DNA of 41,421 bases, from positions 1 through 41,421 of the forward strand of contig JANYKT010000153.1 of the NCBI GenBank assembly GCA_025358085.1. The letters run 5' to 3'. Of the stretch, positions 23,586 through 32,405 are shown piece by piece. Positions within the stretch are counted from its first letter, which is position 1. The number at the start of each line of letters is the position of its first letter. This DNA comes from Deltaproteobacteria bacterium (GTDB lineage: Bacteria > Myxococcota > Myxococcia > Myxococcales > 40CM-4-68-19). The position numbers and the translations under genes are program-made. The notes under the pieces are model-generated. The model was given only the letters and a program-made list of their open reading frames with translations, was not told the origin of the DNA and made no database searches.

Positions 23586-25217
23586 TCAGAATGGCGTCGC
23601 GCCGGGAGGAGGATTCGGCTCCCAGACCGAGGTCAGAAAGCGCGCCGCGCCTGCGTCAGAACCGCGGCGCGCACCAAGCTGGACTGCGGCCAGCAAGAGG
23701 AAGATCGCCAGCGCGGCGATCGCTCCGGTGGCGCGGCCCCGGACCACCGCCGGCAGGCGCAACGGTGCAGTCAGCAACAGAACAATCGCGATCCCCAAGG
23801 CCAGGAAATAGGGAAGCGCGCTCCAAAGACCCGGTACGCCCGCGGCCTGCAGAAGGTTGCGGGGAACATAGCCGTGCGCGAGCAGCGGCAGCGCAACCTC
23901 GACGAGCGGATTGAATGGCTCGGGCGGGAATCCCTGGGAGATGGCCGATGCGATACCGGTTGCCAGGACGCCAGCCGCACCAGCGCCGCCGAGAACGCTG
24001 AGCAGCAGCAGACGCCGTCCGGCGAGCGAGAGCCCGATGGCCACCGCGGCCATTGGAACCAGGGGCGTCATATAACGGGGACCGACCGCCCAGCCGCTGC
24101 GCCACAGTGATTGTGTGATTTGAAAGACGAGGTAATACCCGGTCACCGCGCACGCGGTCAGCGCCGCGCCCCGCCCGGCCCCGGCCCCGGCGCCCCGCCC
24201 GGCTCCGGCTCCGAAACCCTGCCAGAAGGCCGCATGGCCAATCAACAGGATCCAGGGCGCCCAATAGAAGAGACCCAGATAAGGCGCGAAGAGCGAACCG
24301 CCCACCCGCTCCCAGGTCGGCGAGGAGATGCCGAAGGGTCCCGGTGCCATATCGACGACATATCCCGGATTCTCAAGATGACTATAGCCAGTAGACCAGG
24401 GCGCCCCGAACGCCGCCCAATGAAAATGCGCCAGCAGCAGCAGAGGCAGCACAGAACCCAATGCGGCCAGCGCGAACCCGCGGAGGCCGGGCCGGCGCAC
24501 CAGCAGCCACGCGCCAGAAATCAGCAGCGCCGCCGGGCCTGCCTGGTATTCCATGCAGATGGCGGTGCCCGCGCCCAGGCCCACCAGGAAGGCGAGGCTT
24601 CTGCCCGGCCAGAATCCGGCCAACAGTGCAACACCGAGTGCAAGCGACGAAAGCTGGTGGCCTGCGAACATCTGCCCATACGTCAGCGAGAGCGAGCCGA
24701 GAGCGCCGCAGAGGACGCACGCGAGCGCGACCGCGGGCTCGACCGCGTGAGCAAGCAGGAAGCGCCGCAGAGCGATCCAGAAAGCGATGGTGGGCAGGAT
24801 GCAGAGCAGCCAGCGAAGCGCGAAGACATAGGCCGCCCTGGAAGGTGGCGCGCCGGTCATCGCAAGTAAAGCCGGACGGAGTGCGGCCACCACCGGCACC
24901 GCGAGCAACGACGGTCCGGGGGCCTTGGCTGCATATAAAGTCCCTTCGCAGGCCGGCGCCTGCCCTCCTCGGCAGACCAGAGCCTTATCGTTCACGTAGC
25001 CCCAATCCGAATAGACAGGGCCCCTATCAATGAGCTGTCCGTCTGCCCCGCGGACGCGCTCGCCGATGGCGTAAGTGCCGTGCTCGGCGATGGCCCGCGC
25101 CATGTAGATGCGGACCATCTCATTCGGGTTGTTGATCTTCCCGAAATAGACGAACAGCCAGCCGTAGGCGACGAGCAGCAGCAGGAACAGCCATTGCTCG
25201 ACGCGCTTGCCTGGCAT
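23586..25217 (-). CDS. Polytopic membrane protein, GT-C glycosyltransferase-like (paralogue A)
   Basis: A 543-residue protein with about 12 transmembrane helices. The N-terminal helix (LFLLLLVAYGWLFVYF) is followed by a large periplasmic loop with NPNEMVRIYMARAIAEHGTY, DRGPVYSDWGYVNDKALVC and YAAKAPGPSLLAVPV, resembling the first loop of PMT/ArnT-type GT-C enzymes. A Gly/Ala/Arg-rich low-complexity stretch (about 335-352) reflects a GC-rich simple repeat at about 24173-24213. It is similar in plan to the protein at 29178. It follows doxX on the same strand after 43 bases and precedes a methyltransferase by 13 bases. The likely job is transfer of a lipid-linked sugar at the membrane, but the acceptor is unknown. 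Confidence 0.65.
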   Translation of the reverse strand: MPGKRVEQWLFLLLLVAYGWLFVYFGKINNPNEMVRIYMARAIAEHGTYAIGERVRGADGQLIDRGPVYSDWGYVNDKALVCRGGQAPACEGTLYAAKAPGPSLLAVPVVAALRPALLAMTGAPPSRAAYVFALRWLLCILPTIAFWIALRRFLLAHAVEPAVALACVLCGALGSLSLTYGQMFAGHQLSSLALGVALLAGFWPGRSLAFLVGLGAGTAICMEYQAGPAALLISGAWLLVRRPGLRGFALAALGSVLPLLLLAHFHWAAFGAPWSTGYSHLENPGYVVDMAPGPFGISSPTWERVGGSLFAPYLGLFYWAPWILLIGHAAFWQGFGAGAGRGAGAGAGRGAALTACAVTGYYLVFQITQSLWRSGWAVGPRYMTPLVPMAAVAIGLSLAGRRLLLLSVLGGAGAAGVLATGIASAISQGFPPEPFNPLVEVALPLLAHGYVPRNLLQAAGVPGLWSALPYFLALGIAIVLLLTAPLRLPAVVRGRATGAIAALAIFLLLAAVQLGARRGSDAGAARFLTSVWEPNPPPGATPF

Positions 25218-25260
25218 GCGCCGTTGGTATCACGCCTTTAGGAAATCAAGAGCCTTGGAC

Positions 25261-25803
25261 TTACTGCCTCGCGGAAGGCGCGGACAGCCCGTGCATCGTT
25301 TGAATGCCTCTGTCGCTCGATGGCGCTGGACTCTTCAGTCGGGCATCCAGGGCGAGCGGCCCCGGCCCTTCGAGGAGCAGGAAGAGGCTCACCGCAAGCT
25401 GCGCCCACTCGGAGCGGATCTCATGAAGCACGGCCCAGATACCGGAGATCGGCGGAGCGGGAGGAGGCGGGAGCGGCGACGTTCCCAGGAAGATTCCAAT
25501 CTTCGTCGAGAGCATGGCAACCACCATTTCGGCGATGAACGCGATTGCAATGGGCCGCGTCGCGAGCCCAAGCAGAATGAGGATCCCACCAACAATCTCG
25601 AGCGAGGCGACGAAATGAGCGGTCTGCACGGGAAACGGCATCCCCAGCTTGGTGAACCGCCCCACTCCCTGGTTTACGAAGGCGAACTTCATGCATCCTT
25701 CCCAAAGAAAGACGGAGCCGGCCATGATCCGGAGAACCAGTGTGGCCGGGGGGGCGGCAAGGGGAGGGAAGGCAAGCCAGCGAGTGAATGCAGCGACTTT
25801 CAT
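25261..25803 (-). CDS. DoxX-family membrane protein
   Basis: A 180-residue four-helix membrane protein of the DoxX/TQO-small-subunit superfamily. It has LVLRIMAGSVFLWEGCMKFA, then F-x-K-L-G-M-P-F-P, HFVASLEIVGGILILLGLATRP and a fourth helix around 140-158. DoxX proteins are linked to membrane redox or thiol stress; this one is unassigned. The start ATG (25801-25803) is preceded by GAGG 7 bases upstream, and 40 bases upstream of that lies an ECF-type -10. It is divergent from the sigma/anti-sigma pair, so it is probably part of that regulon. The C-terminal 25 residues are Pro/Ser rich. Confidence 0.88.
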   Translation of the reverse strand: MKVAAFTRWLAFPPLAAPPATLVLRIMAGSVFLWEGCMKFAFVNQGVGRFTKLGMPFPVQTAHFVASLEIVGGILILLGLATRPIAIAFIAEMVVAMLSTKIGIFLGTSPLPPPPAPPISGIWAVLHEIRSEWAQLAVSLFLLLEGPGPLALDARLKSPAPSSDRGIQTMHGLSAPSARQ

Positions 25804-25842
25804 GATTGACCTCGGGTCAGGGGTTGAAACGTCGCCGGTGCA

Positions 25843-25867
25843 GACGGGCTGGTTCCGGAATCGTTCC
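25843..25867 (-). promoter_or_regulatory. Putative ECF-type promoter reading toward doxX
   Basis: On the minus strand GGAAC (25867-25863) is followed after exactly 16 bases by CGTC (25846-25843), the standard ECF -35/-10 arrangement. The doxX ATG lies 40 bases further on. Its -35 forms one arm of the inverted repeat 25859-25883. Confidence 0.55.
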
Positions 25868-25874
25868 CGGCCAG

Positions 25875-25899
25875 GGAACGATTTTTTGGCGCAGACGTT
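25875..25899 (+). promoter_or_regulatory. Putative autoregulated ECF-type promoter reading toward the sigma gene
   Basis: GGAAC (25875-25879), 16 bases, then CGTT (25896-25899). With the opposite-strand copy this makes a back-to-back pair in which the two -35 boxes form a 10-bp inverted repeat (AATCGTTCCC...GGGAACGATT). The sigma gene begins 34 bases downstream. Confidence 0.55.
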
Positions 25900-25933
25900 T
25901 GGCCAAGGGTGACAGGAGGGGTATGTCTCTCGA

Positions 25934-26458
25934 ATGTTCGGCTTTGGAGGGGGCGCTCGCAGACGACTGCTGCGCGATGCGCTCGCGCATGCGGACGCCC
26001 TGCACAACCTCGCTCGCTATCTCACCGGTACCGCGGCCGACGCCGAAGATTTGGTGCAGGAAACCTTCGCGCGGGCGGCCGGCGCAGCGGATCGCCTGGC
26101 TCCCGGCGTCAATCTCCGGGCCTGGCTCTTTCGTATCCTGCGCAATGCGCATCTCGATCAATGCCGCCGCGCCGGCCACGATCCGGCGCGTCCGGGCGAG
26201 GATGACGGCGCGCTTGAAGAGGCCGCCGACCCTCAGCAAGATCCCGAATCGGCCTGGCTGCGCAAATGCGCGGCGCTGGAGCTGGAGGCCGCTTTGCGCT
26301 CGCTGAGTGAAGACCGGCGGACGGTGATCCTGCTTGATCTCGAGGGTTTGCCTGACGGAGAAATCGCGCAGGTGCTGGGCTGCGCGCCCGGGACGGTCAA
26401 GTCGCGACTCTCACGCGCGCGGGCCGAGCTGCGGCGAACGCTGCGGAGGGCGGAATGA
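25934..26458 (+). CDS. ECF RNA polymerase sigma factor
   Basis: A 174-residue group-4 sigma factor. Region 2 includes LHNLARYLTGTAADAEDLVQ (the DAEDLVQETF core-binding motif) and LRAWLFRILRNAHLDQCRRA. Region 4 has LSEDRRTVILLDLEGLPDGEI and the helix-turn-helix GCAPGTVKSRLSRARAELRR. No extra domain follows. An AGGAGGG lies 13 bases before the ATG, a little far. An ATG at 25923 in another frame is nearer, so the first codons are uncertain. The stop codon overlaps the anti-sigma ATG (ATGA), typical of coupled sigma/anti-sigma pairs. It probably controls its own operon and doxX through the divergent promoters upstream. Confidence 0.93.
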   Translation: MFGFGGGARRRLLRDALAHADALHNLARYLTGTAADAEDLVQETFARAAGAADRLAPGVNLRAWLFRILRNAHLDQCRRAGHDPARPGEDDGALEEAADPQQDPESAWLRKCAALELEAALRSLSEDRRTVILLDLEGLPDGEIAQVLGCAPGTVKSRLSRARAELRRTLRRAE

Positions 26459-27213
26459 AGCCGATGGATCACGCCGTCGCACGGGAGCTTTTGATCGATG
26501 ATCAGCGTGGACGGCTTACGCCTTCGCAGCGCGTCGAGCTGCGGACCCATCTGGACGGGTGCGCCGCGTGCCGCGCGTTCGATGCGCGCGAGACCACTCT
26601 CACCTCCGCGCTGGAGCAGAGCCTGCCGCGCTATCCCGCTTCGCTGGCGCTGCGCCGGAAACTCAACGCGCGGCTGGGCGAAGAGCGCGTGCCTCGCCTC
26701 CGCTGGGCCCGCGCGGCGCGAATAGTGAGCGCGGCCGCCGCGGTGGTGCTGGTCGCCGTCCTAGTGCGACAGCAGCGCGACGCGGGCCTGCGCACCGTGG
26801 GAGAAGAGACGGTGAGCGACCATCTGCGCTTGCTGGACGGGGAACTGCGTCTCCAGGTCATCAGCAGCGGCATCCACGAGGTGAAACCATGGTTCGCGGG
26901 CCGGCTTGATTTTGCGCCCGAGCATGTCTTTGCCGGCGATGCCGAGCTACCGCTGCAGGGTGGCGCGGTTGCCCGCTTCCTCGACCGGAAGGCCGCGCTG
27001 CTGGTCTACAAGCGGCGCGAGCACCTGATTTCGCTCTTCGTGCTTCGCCCCGACGGGCTCGACTGGCCAGAAGCCGGGAGCCCGCGCTCGCTTCAGCTGC
27101 GCGGTTTCCACCTCGTGCTGTGGCGCACCGGCGACCTCGGATACGCGCTCGCGTCAGACCTGGAAACCGGCGAACTGGGCCGCCTTGCGACGCAACTCGA
27201 GGCAACGCGCTGA
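26455..27213 (+). CDS. Membrane-bound zinc-finger anti-sigma factor
   Basis: A 252-residue single-pass protein. Residues 1-45 form a ZAS-type anti-sigma domain with HLDGCAAC (H32xxxC36xxC39), which coordinates zinc and can sense thiol oxidation. A transmembrane helix lies at about 89-104, placing a domain of about 145 residues in the periplasm; it is similar to the C-terminal domain of other anti-sigma factors (LDFAPEHVFAGDAELPLQGG, AALLVYKRREHLISLFVL). Release of the upstream sigma factor is the expected role. The periplasmic part has two strands with conserved Arg/His but no cysteine. It converges with the M3 peptidase gene. Confidence 0.87.
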   Translation: MKPMDHAVARELLIDDQRGRLTPSQRVELRTHLDGCAACRAFDARETTLTSALEQSLPRYPASLALRRKLNARLGEERVPRLRWARAARIVSAAAAVVLVAVLVRQQRDAGLRTVGEETVSDHLRLLDGELRLQVISSGIHEVKPWFAGRLDFAPEHVFAGDAELPLQGGAVARFLDRKAALLVYKRREHLISLFVLRPDGLDWPEAGSPRSLQLRGFHLVLWRTGDLGYALASDLETGELGRLATQLEATR

Positions 27214-27222
27214 CCAAGCTTT

Positions 27223-29067
27223 TCAGGCCGCGTTCAGCCATTGCTCGAATGCGCTGAAGTCATAAGGCCTTCCCAGGAAGTCGCTCACCAGCTCGGCGGC
27301 TTTTTTCGAACCGCCCGGCTCCAGCACGGCCTTTCGATAGCGCCGCGCCGGCGCGGGATTCAATAACCCTTCGCGGCGGAAGGTGGTGAAGAGGTCCTTC
27401 GCAATCACCAGCGACCACATATAAGTGTAATAGATGGCCGAGTAGCCTTCAAGGTGGCCGAAGCTCTCGTGGAAGTACGTGCCGGGCACGGTGCGGAACG
27501 GCGTGTAGCGCGCCTGCAACTCCGCCACCAGCGCGGTCGCGTCCAGCCCGGCCGGATCGCGATCGTGCAGGGATAGAGAGGTCGCCGCGTAGAACATCTG
27601 CTGCCGCACGCGCAGGCCTTTGCCGAACTCGTCGGCTGCACGCATCCGGGCCACCAGTCCGGCAGGGATTGGCTCATTGCTGTCGATATGAAGGGCAAAG
27701 TCCGCCAGGACCTCGGCGTCCCAGCACCATTCCTCCAGCATCTGCGAGGGCGCCTCGACGAAGTCCCATTCGGTGCGAACTCCGGAGAGCCCGGCCCAGC
27801 GCGTGCGTCCGCCAAGCAGATGGTGCAGGAGATGGCCGAATTCGTGAAAGAAGGTGACGACTTCGGTGTGCTCCATGAGCGCAGGCGCGACTTGCGGGAA
27901 ATTGCACAGCAGAGCCGCCTCGGGGAGCGTGCCGCCGGCCACGCCCGACGCCAGCGTGAATTGCGCCGCGTGTTTGTACTTGCCCTCGCGCGGGAAGAGA
28001 TCGAGGAAGAACCGGCCCACGCAAGCGCCGTCTTCCATCAGGTCCCAGGCCGTTACGGCCGGGTGCCAGACCGGCGCATCCGAGGCGCGGTATTCGATTC
28101 CAAAGAGCCGCGCAGTCAAGTCGAACAGTCCTCGCTGGACCCGGGAGACCTCGAAATACGGCCGCACCGATTGGGAATCGAATGCGTACTGGTCGGCGCG
28201 GATGCGTTCTTTCGCGAACTCCGCATCCCACGGCTCGACAGCGGGAGCTTCCCCTCGCAATTGATCGTAATCCCGCTGCGCCCGCTCCCTTGATGCGGTC
28301 GCAATGCGCTCGATGAAGTCCCGCGCGGCGCTCGCGCTGCCGATCATCTTGTCCCCGGTGATGTAAGCGGCCCAGGATTCATATCCGAGCAGCCGCGCCA
28401 GCTCGTATCGCTTCTCCAGCATCCGCTGCAGCACCGCGCTGTTCTGCGGGTGCGCGCGCTGCCGGTACACGCGCCAGAGTTCCTCCCGCGCCTTCGAGCT
28501 GCGCGCATAGGTCATGAACGGCAGGTAATCAGGCGTATCGGTGGTGATCCGTTTTTCGGGGTGCGAGCGGATGTAATCGGCAGGCAGGCCGCTCAAGTCA
28601 TCGGCAATGATGCTGGGCATATCGTCGCAAATGTTACGGCTGAACTCCTGGCCAATCTTGACCAGCTCTTCATTCAATTCTCGCACCCGCGCGCGGGTAG
28701 CAGCGTCCTGGTCCACTCCGGCGCGGCGAAAGTCGCGCAGCGTGCGCTCCAGGTAATAGTCGCCGGCCGGTACCGCGGCGAGCGCAGCATAGATCTCCGG
28801 ATCGAGCGAGAGCTCGGTGTTCAACGCCTCCAGCTCCTGTTCGCACTTCTCGGCGGCGTCGCGCATGGCCGCGTCGGGGTGCGCATTGCGCGCGACGCTC
28901 GCCCGCGCGCTCGCGTCGCCCAGCGTCGCGAACGCCAGATCCCACAATTCGAGCGCGGCGCCTCCAGCTTTGAGTCGCGCCACCGCCTCTCGCGCCTGCC
29001 GCAACGCCGCCTGCGACGCGGCGATGAATTGATCAGGTGTCCCTGCCAGCAGTCGAGAAGCCGTCAT
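27223..29067 (-). CDS. M3-family zinc oligopeptidase
   Basis: A 614-residue cytoplasmic metallopeptidase of the thimet-oligopeptidase/oligopeptidase A type (M3A). The zinc site is HEFGH (408-412) in VVTFFHEFGHLLHHLLGG, with the third ligand Glu in WDFVEAPSQMLEEW (about 438). The substrate-binding tail FRTVPGTYFHESFGHLEGYS carries the usual Tyr/His/Gly loop. The length is shorter than E. coli OpdA (680) but within the family range. AAGGAGG lies 7 bases before the ATG and fixes the start. It degrades peptides left by ATP-dependent proteases, or cleaves signal peptides; no specific partner is adjacent. Confidence 0.93.
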   Translation of the reverse strand: MTASRLLAGTPDQFIAASQAALRQAREAVARLKAGGAALELWDLAFATLGDASARASVARNAHPDAAMRDAAEKCEQELEALNTELSLDPEIYAALAAVPAGDYYLERTLRDFRRAGVDQDAATRARVRELNEELVKIGQEFSRNICDDMPSIIADDLSGLPADYIRSHPEKRITTDTPDYLPFMTYARSSKAREELWRVYRQRAHPQNSAVLQRMLEKRYELARLLGYESWAAYITGDKMIGSASAARDFIERIATASRERAQRDYDQLRGEAPAVEPWDAEFAKERIRADQYAFDSQSVRPYFEVSRVQRGLFDLTARLFGIEYRASDAPVWHPAVTAWDLMEDGACVGRFFLDLFPREGKYKHAAQFTLASGVAGGTLPEAALLCNFPQVAPALMEHTEVVTFFHEFGHLLHHLLGGRTRWAGLSGVRTEWDFVEAPSQMLEEWCWDAEVLADFALHIDSNEPIPAGLVARMRAADEFGKGLRVRQQMFYAATSLSLHDRDPAGLDATALVAELQARYTPFRTVPGTYFHESFGHLEGYSAIYYTYMWSLVIAKDLFTTFRREGLLNPAPARRYRKAVLEPGGSKKAAELVSDFLGRPYDFSAFEQWLNAA

Positions 29068-29136
29068 TCTTCGTGCCTCCTTCAGCGGTGCGCGCGTGTT
29101 GCTGCCGTCTTCATTCAGGCATCGCGAGGGAGACTC

Positions 29137-29170
29137 GCAGCATCGTCTTGCCTCGGCAAGGGTATGCTGC
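29137..29170. promoter_or_regulatory. Interrupted hairpin just upstream of a membrane-protein gene
   Basis: GCAGCAT-CGT-CTTGCC-TC-GGCAAG-GGT-ATGCTGC folds into a 7-bp outer stem, a 3/3 internal loop and a 6-bp inner stem. It ends 7 bases before the ATG at 29178, so in RNA it would cover or border the ribosome binding site. It may be a translation control structure or a protein operator. Confidence 0.45.
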
Positions 29171-29177
29171 AGGCCCG

Positions 29178-30455
29178 ATGAAAGTCGCCGCGCTCCTGCT
29201 GCCGTTGTTACTTGTGTTTGGTTTCGTTGCGCGGCATGACGGCTTCGGGCTGGTCGAGCCCGCAGTCGGCAGCGGAGACGAGTCGCACTATCTCCTGACC
29301 GTCTCGAGCCTGCTCTATGATCGCGATCTGCAACTACAGGACGATTACCGCCGCGTGCGCGCGGGAGGGGCGCAGGCGGGCTTGAGCTATCGCGGCAATG
29401 AGCTCGATCACCACACCATCCTGGTCAATGTCCGCACCGGCGAGCAAGCGCTCTGGCAGCGCGTCTATGACTGGCAAGTCCACCAGCCGTGCACGCAGCC
29501 TTGCGTACCTTTCAAGAAGCTCACGGAGAAGTTCGCACCTGGGCCGGACGTCATCGAAGTGCCCGCGCATCCGCCCGCCTGGCCCTTGCTGCTGGCGGCG
29601 CTGGTCGCGCCGCTCCGGCCGGGTCCGGAATCTTTGGAACGGGTCGCCGCGAATGCCATCGCGCTCCTGGCCTATCTCGCGCTGGTCGCCACGGCGCTCG
29701 CGGCGATTCGCCTTGGGTTCAGCGCACCAGAAGCCCTGGGCATTGCTCTCCTGGCAGGACTCGCGAGTCCGTGGCTCGCGTATACGCGATCGTACTTCGC
29801 GGAGATACCGATTGGCCTGGCCCTGGCTCTCGCGCTCTGGGCGATGGTCTCGCGGCGCCCCTTGCTGGCTGGGCTCGCCGTCGTTGCCGCGGCGGCTCTC
29901 AAGCCGCCCTTCGGACTGACCGGCGTCGTGTGGGCAATGGACCTGTGGCTGCAAGGGCGGCGCCAGGAAGCGCTGAAGCTGTTGGCCGTGGTGGTTGCAG
30001 GCGGCGCGGGTATCGCCAGCGTCAATCTGTGGCTCGCGCATACGCCAATCATTGCCGGGACCGCGGGCTTCATACCCGGCGCACCCGGCCTCGGCGGAGT
30101 CGGCGTCATGCTCTTCGGCGACGCGCACGGGTTGTTGAACTTCGCGCCCTGGGCGCTACTTTCGCTTTGGGTGGCCTCGCGTCCGGGCCCGGACTGGGTC
30201 CGGTTCATCTCGCTCGGCGCCGCTCCCTATCTGATCCTCGTTGCAGCCAGCAATGCGCCGGACGGCGGCTTTTGCTATGGACCGCGCTATTGGATCCCGT
30301 TGATCCCCTGGCTCGCGCTCTTGGCCATGCAGGCGCGGGGCGCGCGCAAGTTGCTCCTGGGGCTCGCCCTTGCTTCCGCGCTGGTCGGGATACCAGGCGC
30401 ATTGCGCTATCGACACCTCTTCAATGCGCCGGCCATTGCTGCGCTGCGGCGATAG
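29178..30455 (+). CDS. Polytopic membrane protein, GT-C glycosyltransferase-like (paralogue B)
   Basis: A 425-residue protein with about ten transmembrane helices. After helix 1 (VAALLLPLLLVFGFVA) a loop contains GSGDESHYLLTVSSLLYDRD, CTQPCVPF (two cysteines three apart) and APGPDVIEVPAHPPAWPLLL; the GSGDEsHY acidic pair resembles the catalytic Asp/Glu of GT-C enzymes. It is similar in plan to the protein at 23586 but shorter. It is divergent from the M3 peptidase, and the ATG lies 7 bases after the hairpin. The start is not supported by a clear Shine-Dalgarno; the longer open frame upstream overlaps the peptidase gene. Glycosyl transfer to an envelope acceptor is inferred. Confidence 0.62.
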   Translation: MKVAALLLPLLLVFGFVARHDGFGLVEPAVGSGDESHYLLTVSSLLYDRDLQLQDDYRRVRAGGAQAGLSYRGNELDHHTILVNVRTGEQALWQRVYDWQVHQPCTQPCVPFKKLTEKFAPGPDVIEVPAHPPAWPLLLAALVAPLRPGPESLERVAANAIALLAYLALVATALAAIRLGFSAPEALGIALLAGLASPWLAYTRSYFAEIPIGLALALALWAMVSRRPLLAGLAVVAAAALKPPFGLTGVVWAMDLWLQGRRQEALKLLAVVVAGGAGIASVNLWLAHTPIIAGTAGFIPGAPGLGGVGVMLFGDAHGLLNFAPWALLSLWVASRPGPDWVRFISLGAAPYLILVAASNAPDGGFCYGPRYWIPLIPWLALLAMQARGARKLLLGLALASALVGIPGALRYRHLFNAPAIAALRR

Positions 30456-30508
30456 CTGTCGGCCAGCATGACGCCCTTCGGCACGCCGGCCCTCATTGCG
30501 CAGTAGTG

Positions 30509-32395
30509 CTAAGGCTTCGCGGCTGGCGTGGTTGAACGCGCGATCTCCTTGCGCTGTACCCACTCCTCGACCATCCGCCCCAGCACGGCGAGCGGCACCG
30601 CGCCGTGGTCCAGGACCACGTCGTGAAATTCCTTGAGATTGAATTGGGTGCCCAGCCGCCGCTCGGCCTCGTGGCGCAGCCGGAATATTTCCTCTTCACC
30701 GACCATATAGGCCAGCGCTTGTGCCGGCATGATGACATAGCGGTCGATCTCGTTCTCAGCCTCGTGCGGCGGCAGCGTCGTATGGTCGCGCAGGAACTGC
30801 AGCGCTTTGGCACGGTCCCAGTGCAGCGAGTGCATTCCGGTATCGACCACCAGCCGCGAGGCTCGCCACGCCTGGTAGCCCAGCATTCCATAGCGCGCGA
30901 GGGGCCCCGAATAGAGATGGAGGGTCTCGTCCGCCAGTCGCTCGCTATAGAGCGCCCAGCCTTCGATATAGGCGGTCTCGCCCGTCTGCCGCCGGAAGTC
31001 GGGCAAGCCTTTAAGCTCCTGGGCGATCGATCCCTGCAGGTGATGCCCGGGGATGGCTTCGTGGAAGCATAATGCCTCTTCGTTATAGAGCGCGCGCGTC
31101 TCCGGGTTGAAGGTATTGACGTAATAGACCCCAGGCTGCGTGCCATCGTCCGAGGCGGGCTGGTAGAAAGCGGGAGTACTTGTTTCGGCCCGGTAAGCCT
31201 CGATGGCGCGGGTGACGATAGGCCGGGGCGGCAAACGATTGAAAGCCTGCGGCAGCGCGGCCATGGCGCGCAAGAGCGTGGCCTTGTTCCAGTCGAGCAG
31301 CTCCTCCGCGGTCTGCTTGAATTGATCTTTGCGCGCATCGACCGACTTGCGAAAGGCTTTGAGATCGACCGGGAGCTTGAAGCCTTGTGACGCGGCGATT
31401 TCGCCCTGTTCCGCCTCGATGGCCGTCAGCAGCCTCAAGCCCAGCTCGTGAAGCTCTTGCGGCTTGCGTTGGGTTCCAGTGTGATATCGAATCAGAAAAG
31501 CATAGCAAGCCTCCCCGCCCGGCTGCGCCCACAGGCCCACGTCGACGCGCGCCTTGGGCAGCAGCTGCTTCTGCAGAAAGTCGCGATACTTCTGGAGACC
31601 CGGAAGCACCGATTCGCTGACCGCCTTTCTGATCGCCTCCCGTGCCGTGTCGCGCTGCGCCGCGGGAAGACCCTTGAATCTCTCCTCGGCCGGAAGGAAG
31701 TCGTCGGCTCTCAGCTTCACCAGCTGGTCGATGACTTTCTGCACATTCGTCTTCGGCGAGGTCTTTCCCGCCGCGAGACCGCGCGAAAGGTTGGCAATCT
31801 GCTGGTCGAACATTCGAGAAGCCTGGCCATACCGCGAGGCCAGCTCGGCTGCGCCCTGCGCGGTCCCCAGCCGATAGAAGAGCCCGGTCTGCGCGAGCGA
31901 CACCTGCACTCCATTCATTTGATCGACCAGCCAATCCTCGCCGCCGCAGACCAGCGATGATTTGATGTCTTCGAGTTGGCCGCGCAGGATCTCGAGCGTC
32001 AGCGCGTCCTCGCCGCCGAGCAGCCCGGAAGGGATCGAGTCCACCTCGGTCCGCAGGCGCTCGATCTCCTGCAGCGTCCGTGTGTAAGCCTCGGGGGAGA
32101 GATCGTCGAGGCGACCGTCGAAGCGGTGATCACCCATCGCGGTGGCCGCGAGCGGGCCGCCCAGGCCTCCCTCGCCCAGGAGCGGGAGCTGGCCAGTTTC
32201 CAGTAGAGCGGTCCAATAGCGACCGCTCAGTTCGCGCAGGTGGTCAGCGGCGCTGGTGTCCGAATGCCGGACCGCGACTTGCGCCGGCTCGGTCAGCCTG
32301 GTCGGCGCCGGTTGTTGCGGCGTCGCGCAGGACACGATGAGGGGGAAAGCAGGAAAGAGGACCGCGAAAAAGGCGACGCAGGGGCGAGCGCTCAT
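30509..32395 (-). CDS. DUF885 lipoprotein metallopeptidase
   Basis: A 628-residue exported protein. The signal peptide ends in IVSC with the lipid-accepting Cys at 23. The family's zinc motif is HEAIPGHH (H445, E446, H451) and the distal glutamate is in EGWALYSE (E478). DUF885 proteins are gluzincin-like peptidases, mostly exported. It is the last gene of the minus-strand operon selenocysteine DsbA / ycaO / tfuA / this gene, beginning 10 bases after the tfuA stop. No clear ribosome binding site is seen, so translation may be coupled. In RiPP-like clusters a peptidase often removes the leader peptide; that role here is only a suggestion, since an extracytoplasmic lipoprotein would act after export. 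Confidence 0.82.
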   Translation of the reverse strand: MSARPCVAFFAVLFPAFPLIVSCATPQQPAPTRLTEPAQVAVRHSDTSAADHLRELSGRYWTALLETGQLPLLGEGGLGGPLAATAMGDHRFDGRLDDLSPEAYTRTLQEIERLRTEVDSIPSGLLGGEDALTLEILRGQLEDIKSSLVCGGEDWLVDQMNGVQVSLAQTGLFYRLGTAQGAAELASRYGQASRMFDQQIANLSRGLAAGKTSPKTNVQKVIDQLVKLRADDFLPAEERFKGLPAAQRDTAREAIRKAVSESVLPGLQKYRDFLQKQLLPKARVDVGLWAQPGGEACYAFLIRYHTGTQRKPQELHELGLRLLTAIEAEQGEIAASQGFKLPVDLKAFRKSVDARKDQFKQTAEELLDWNKATLLRAMAALPQAFNRLPPRPIVTRAIEAYRAETSTPAFYQPASDDGTQPGVYYVNTFNPETRALYNEEALCFHEAIPGHHLQGSIAQELKGLPDFRRQTGETAYIEGWALYSERLADETLHLYSGPLARYGMLGYQAWRASRLVVDTGMHSLHWDRAKALQFLRDHTTLPPHEAENEIDRYVIMPAQALAYMVGEEEIFRLRHEAERRLGTQFNLKEFHDVVLDHGAVPLAVLGRMVEEWVQRKEIARSTTPAAKP

Positions 32396-32405
32396 CTAAG
32401 GCTCT

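Noticed and set aside
25859-25887. Hairpin followed by six T as an intrinsic terminator
   Set aside because: It lies between divergent start sites where no transcript should end, and both arms are explained better as -35 boxes of ECF promoters.
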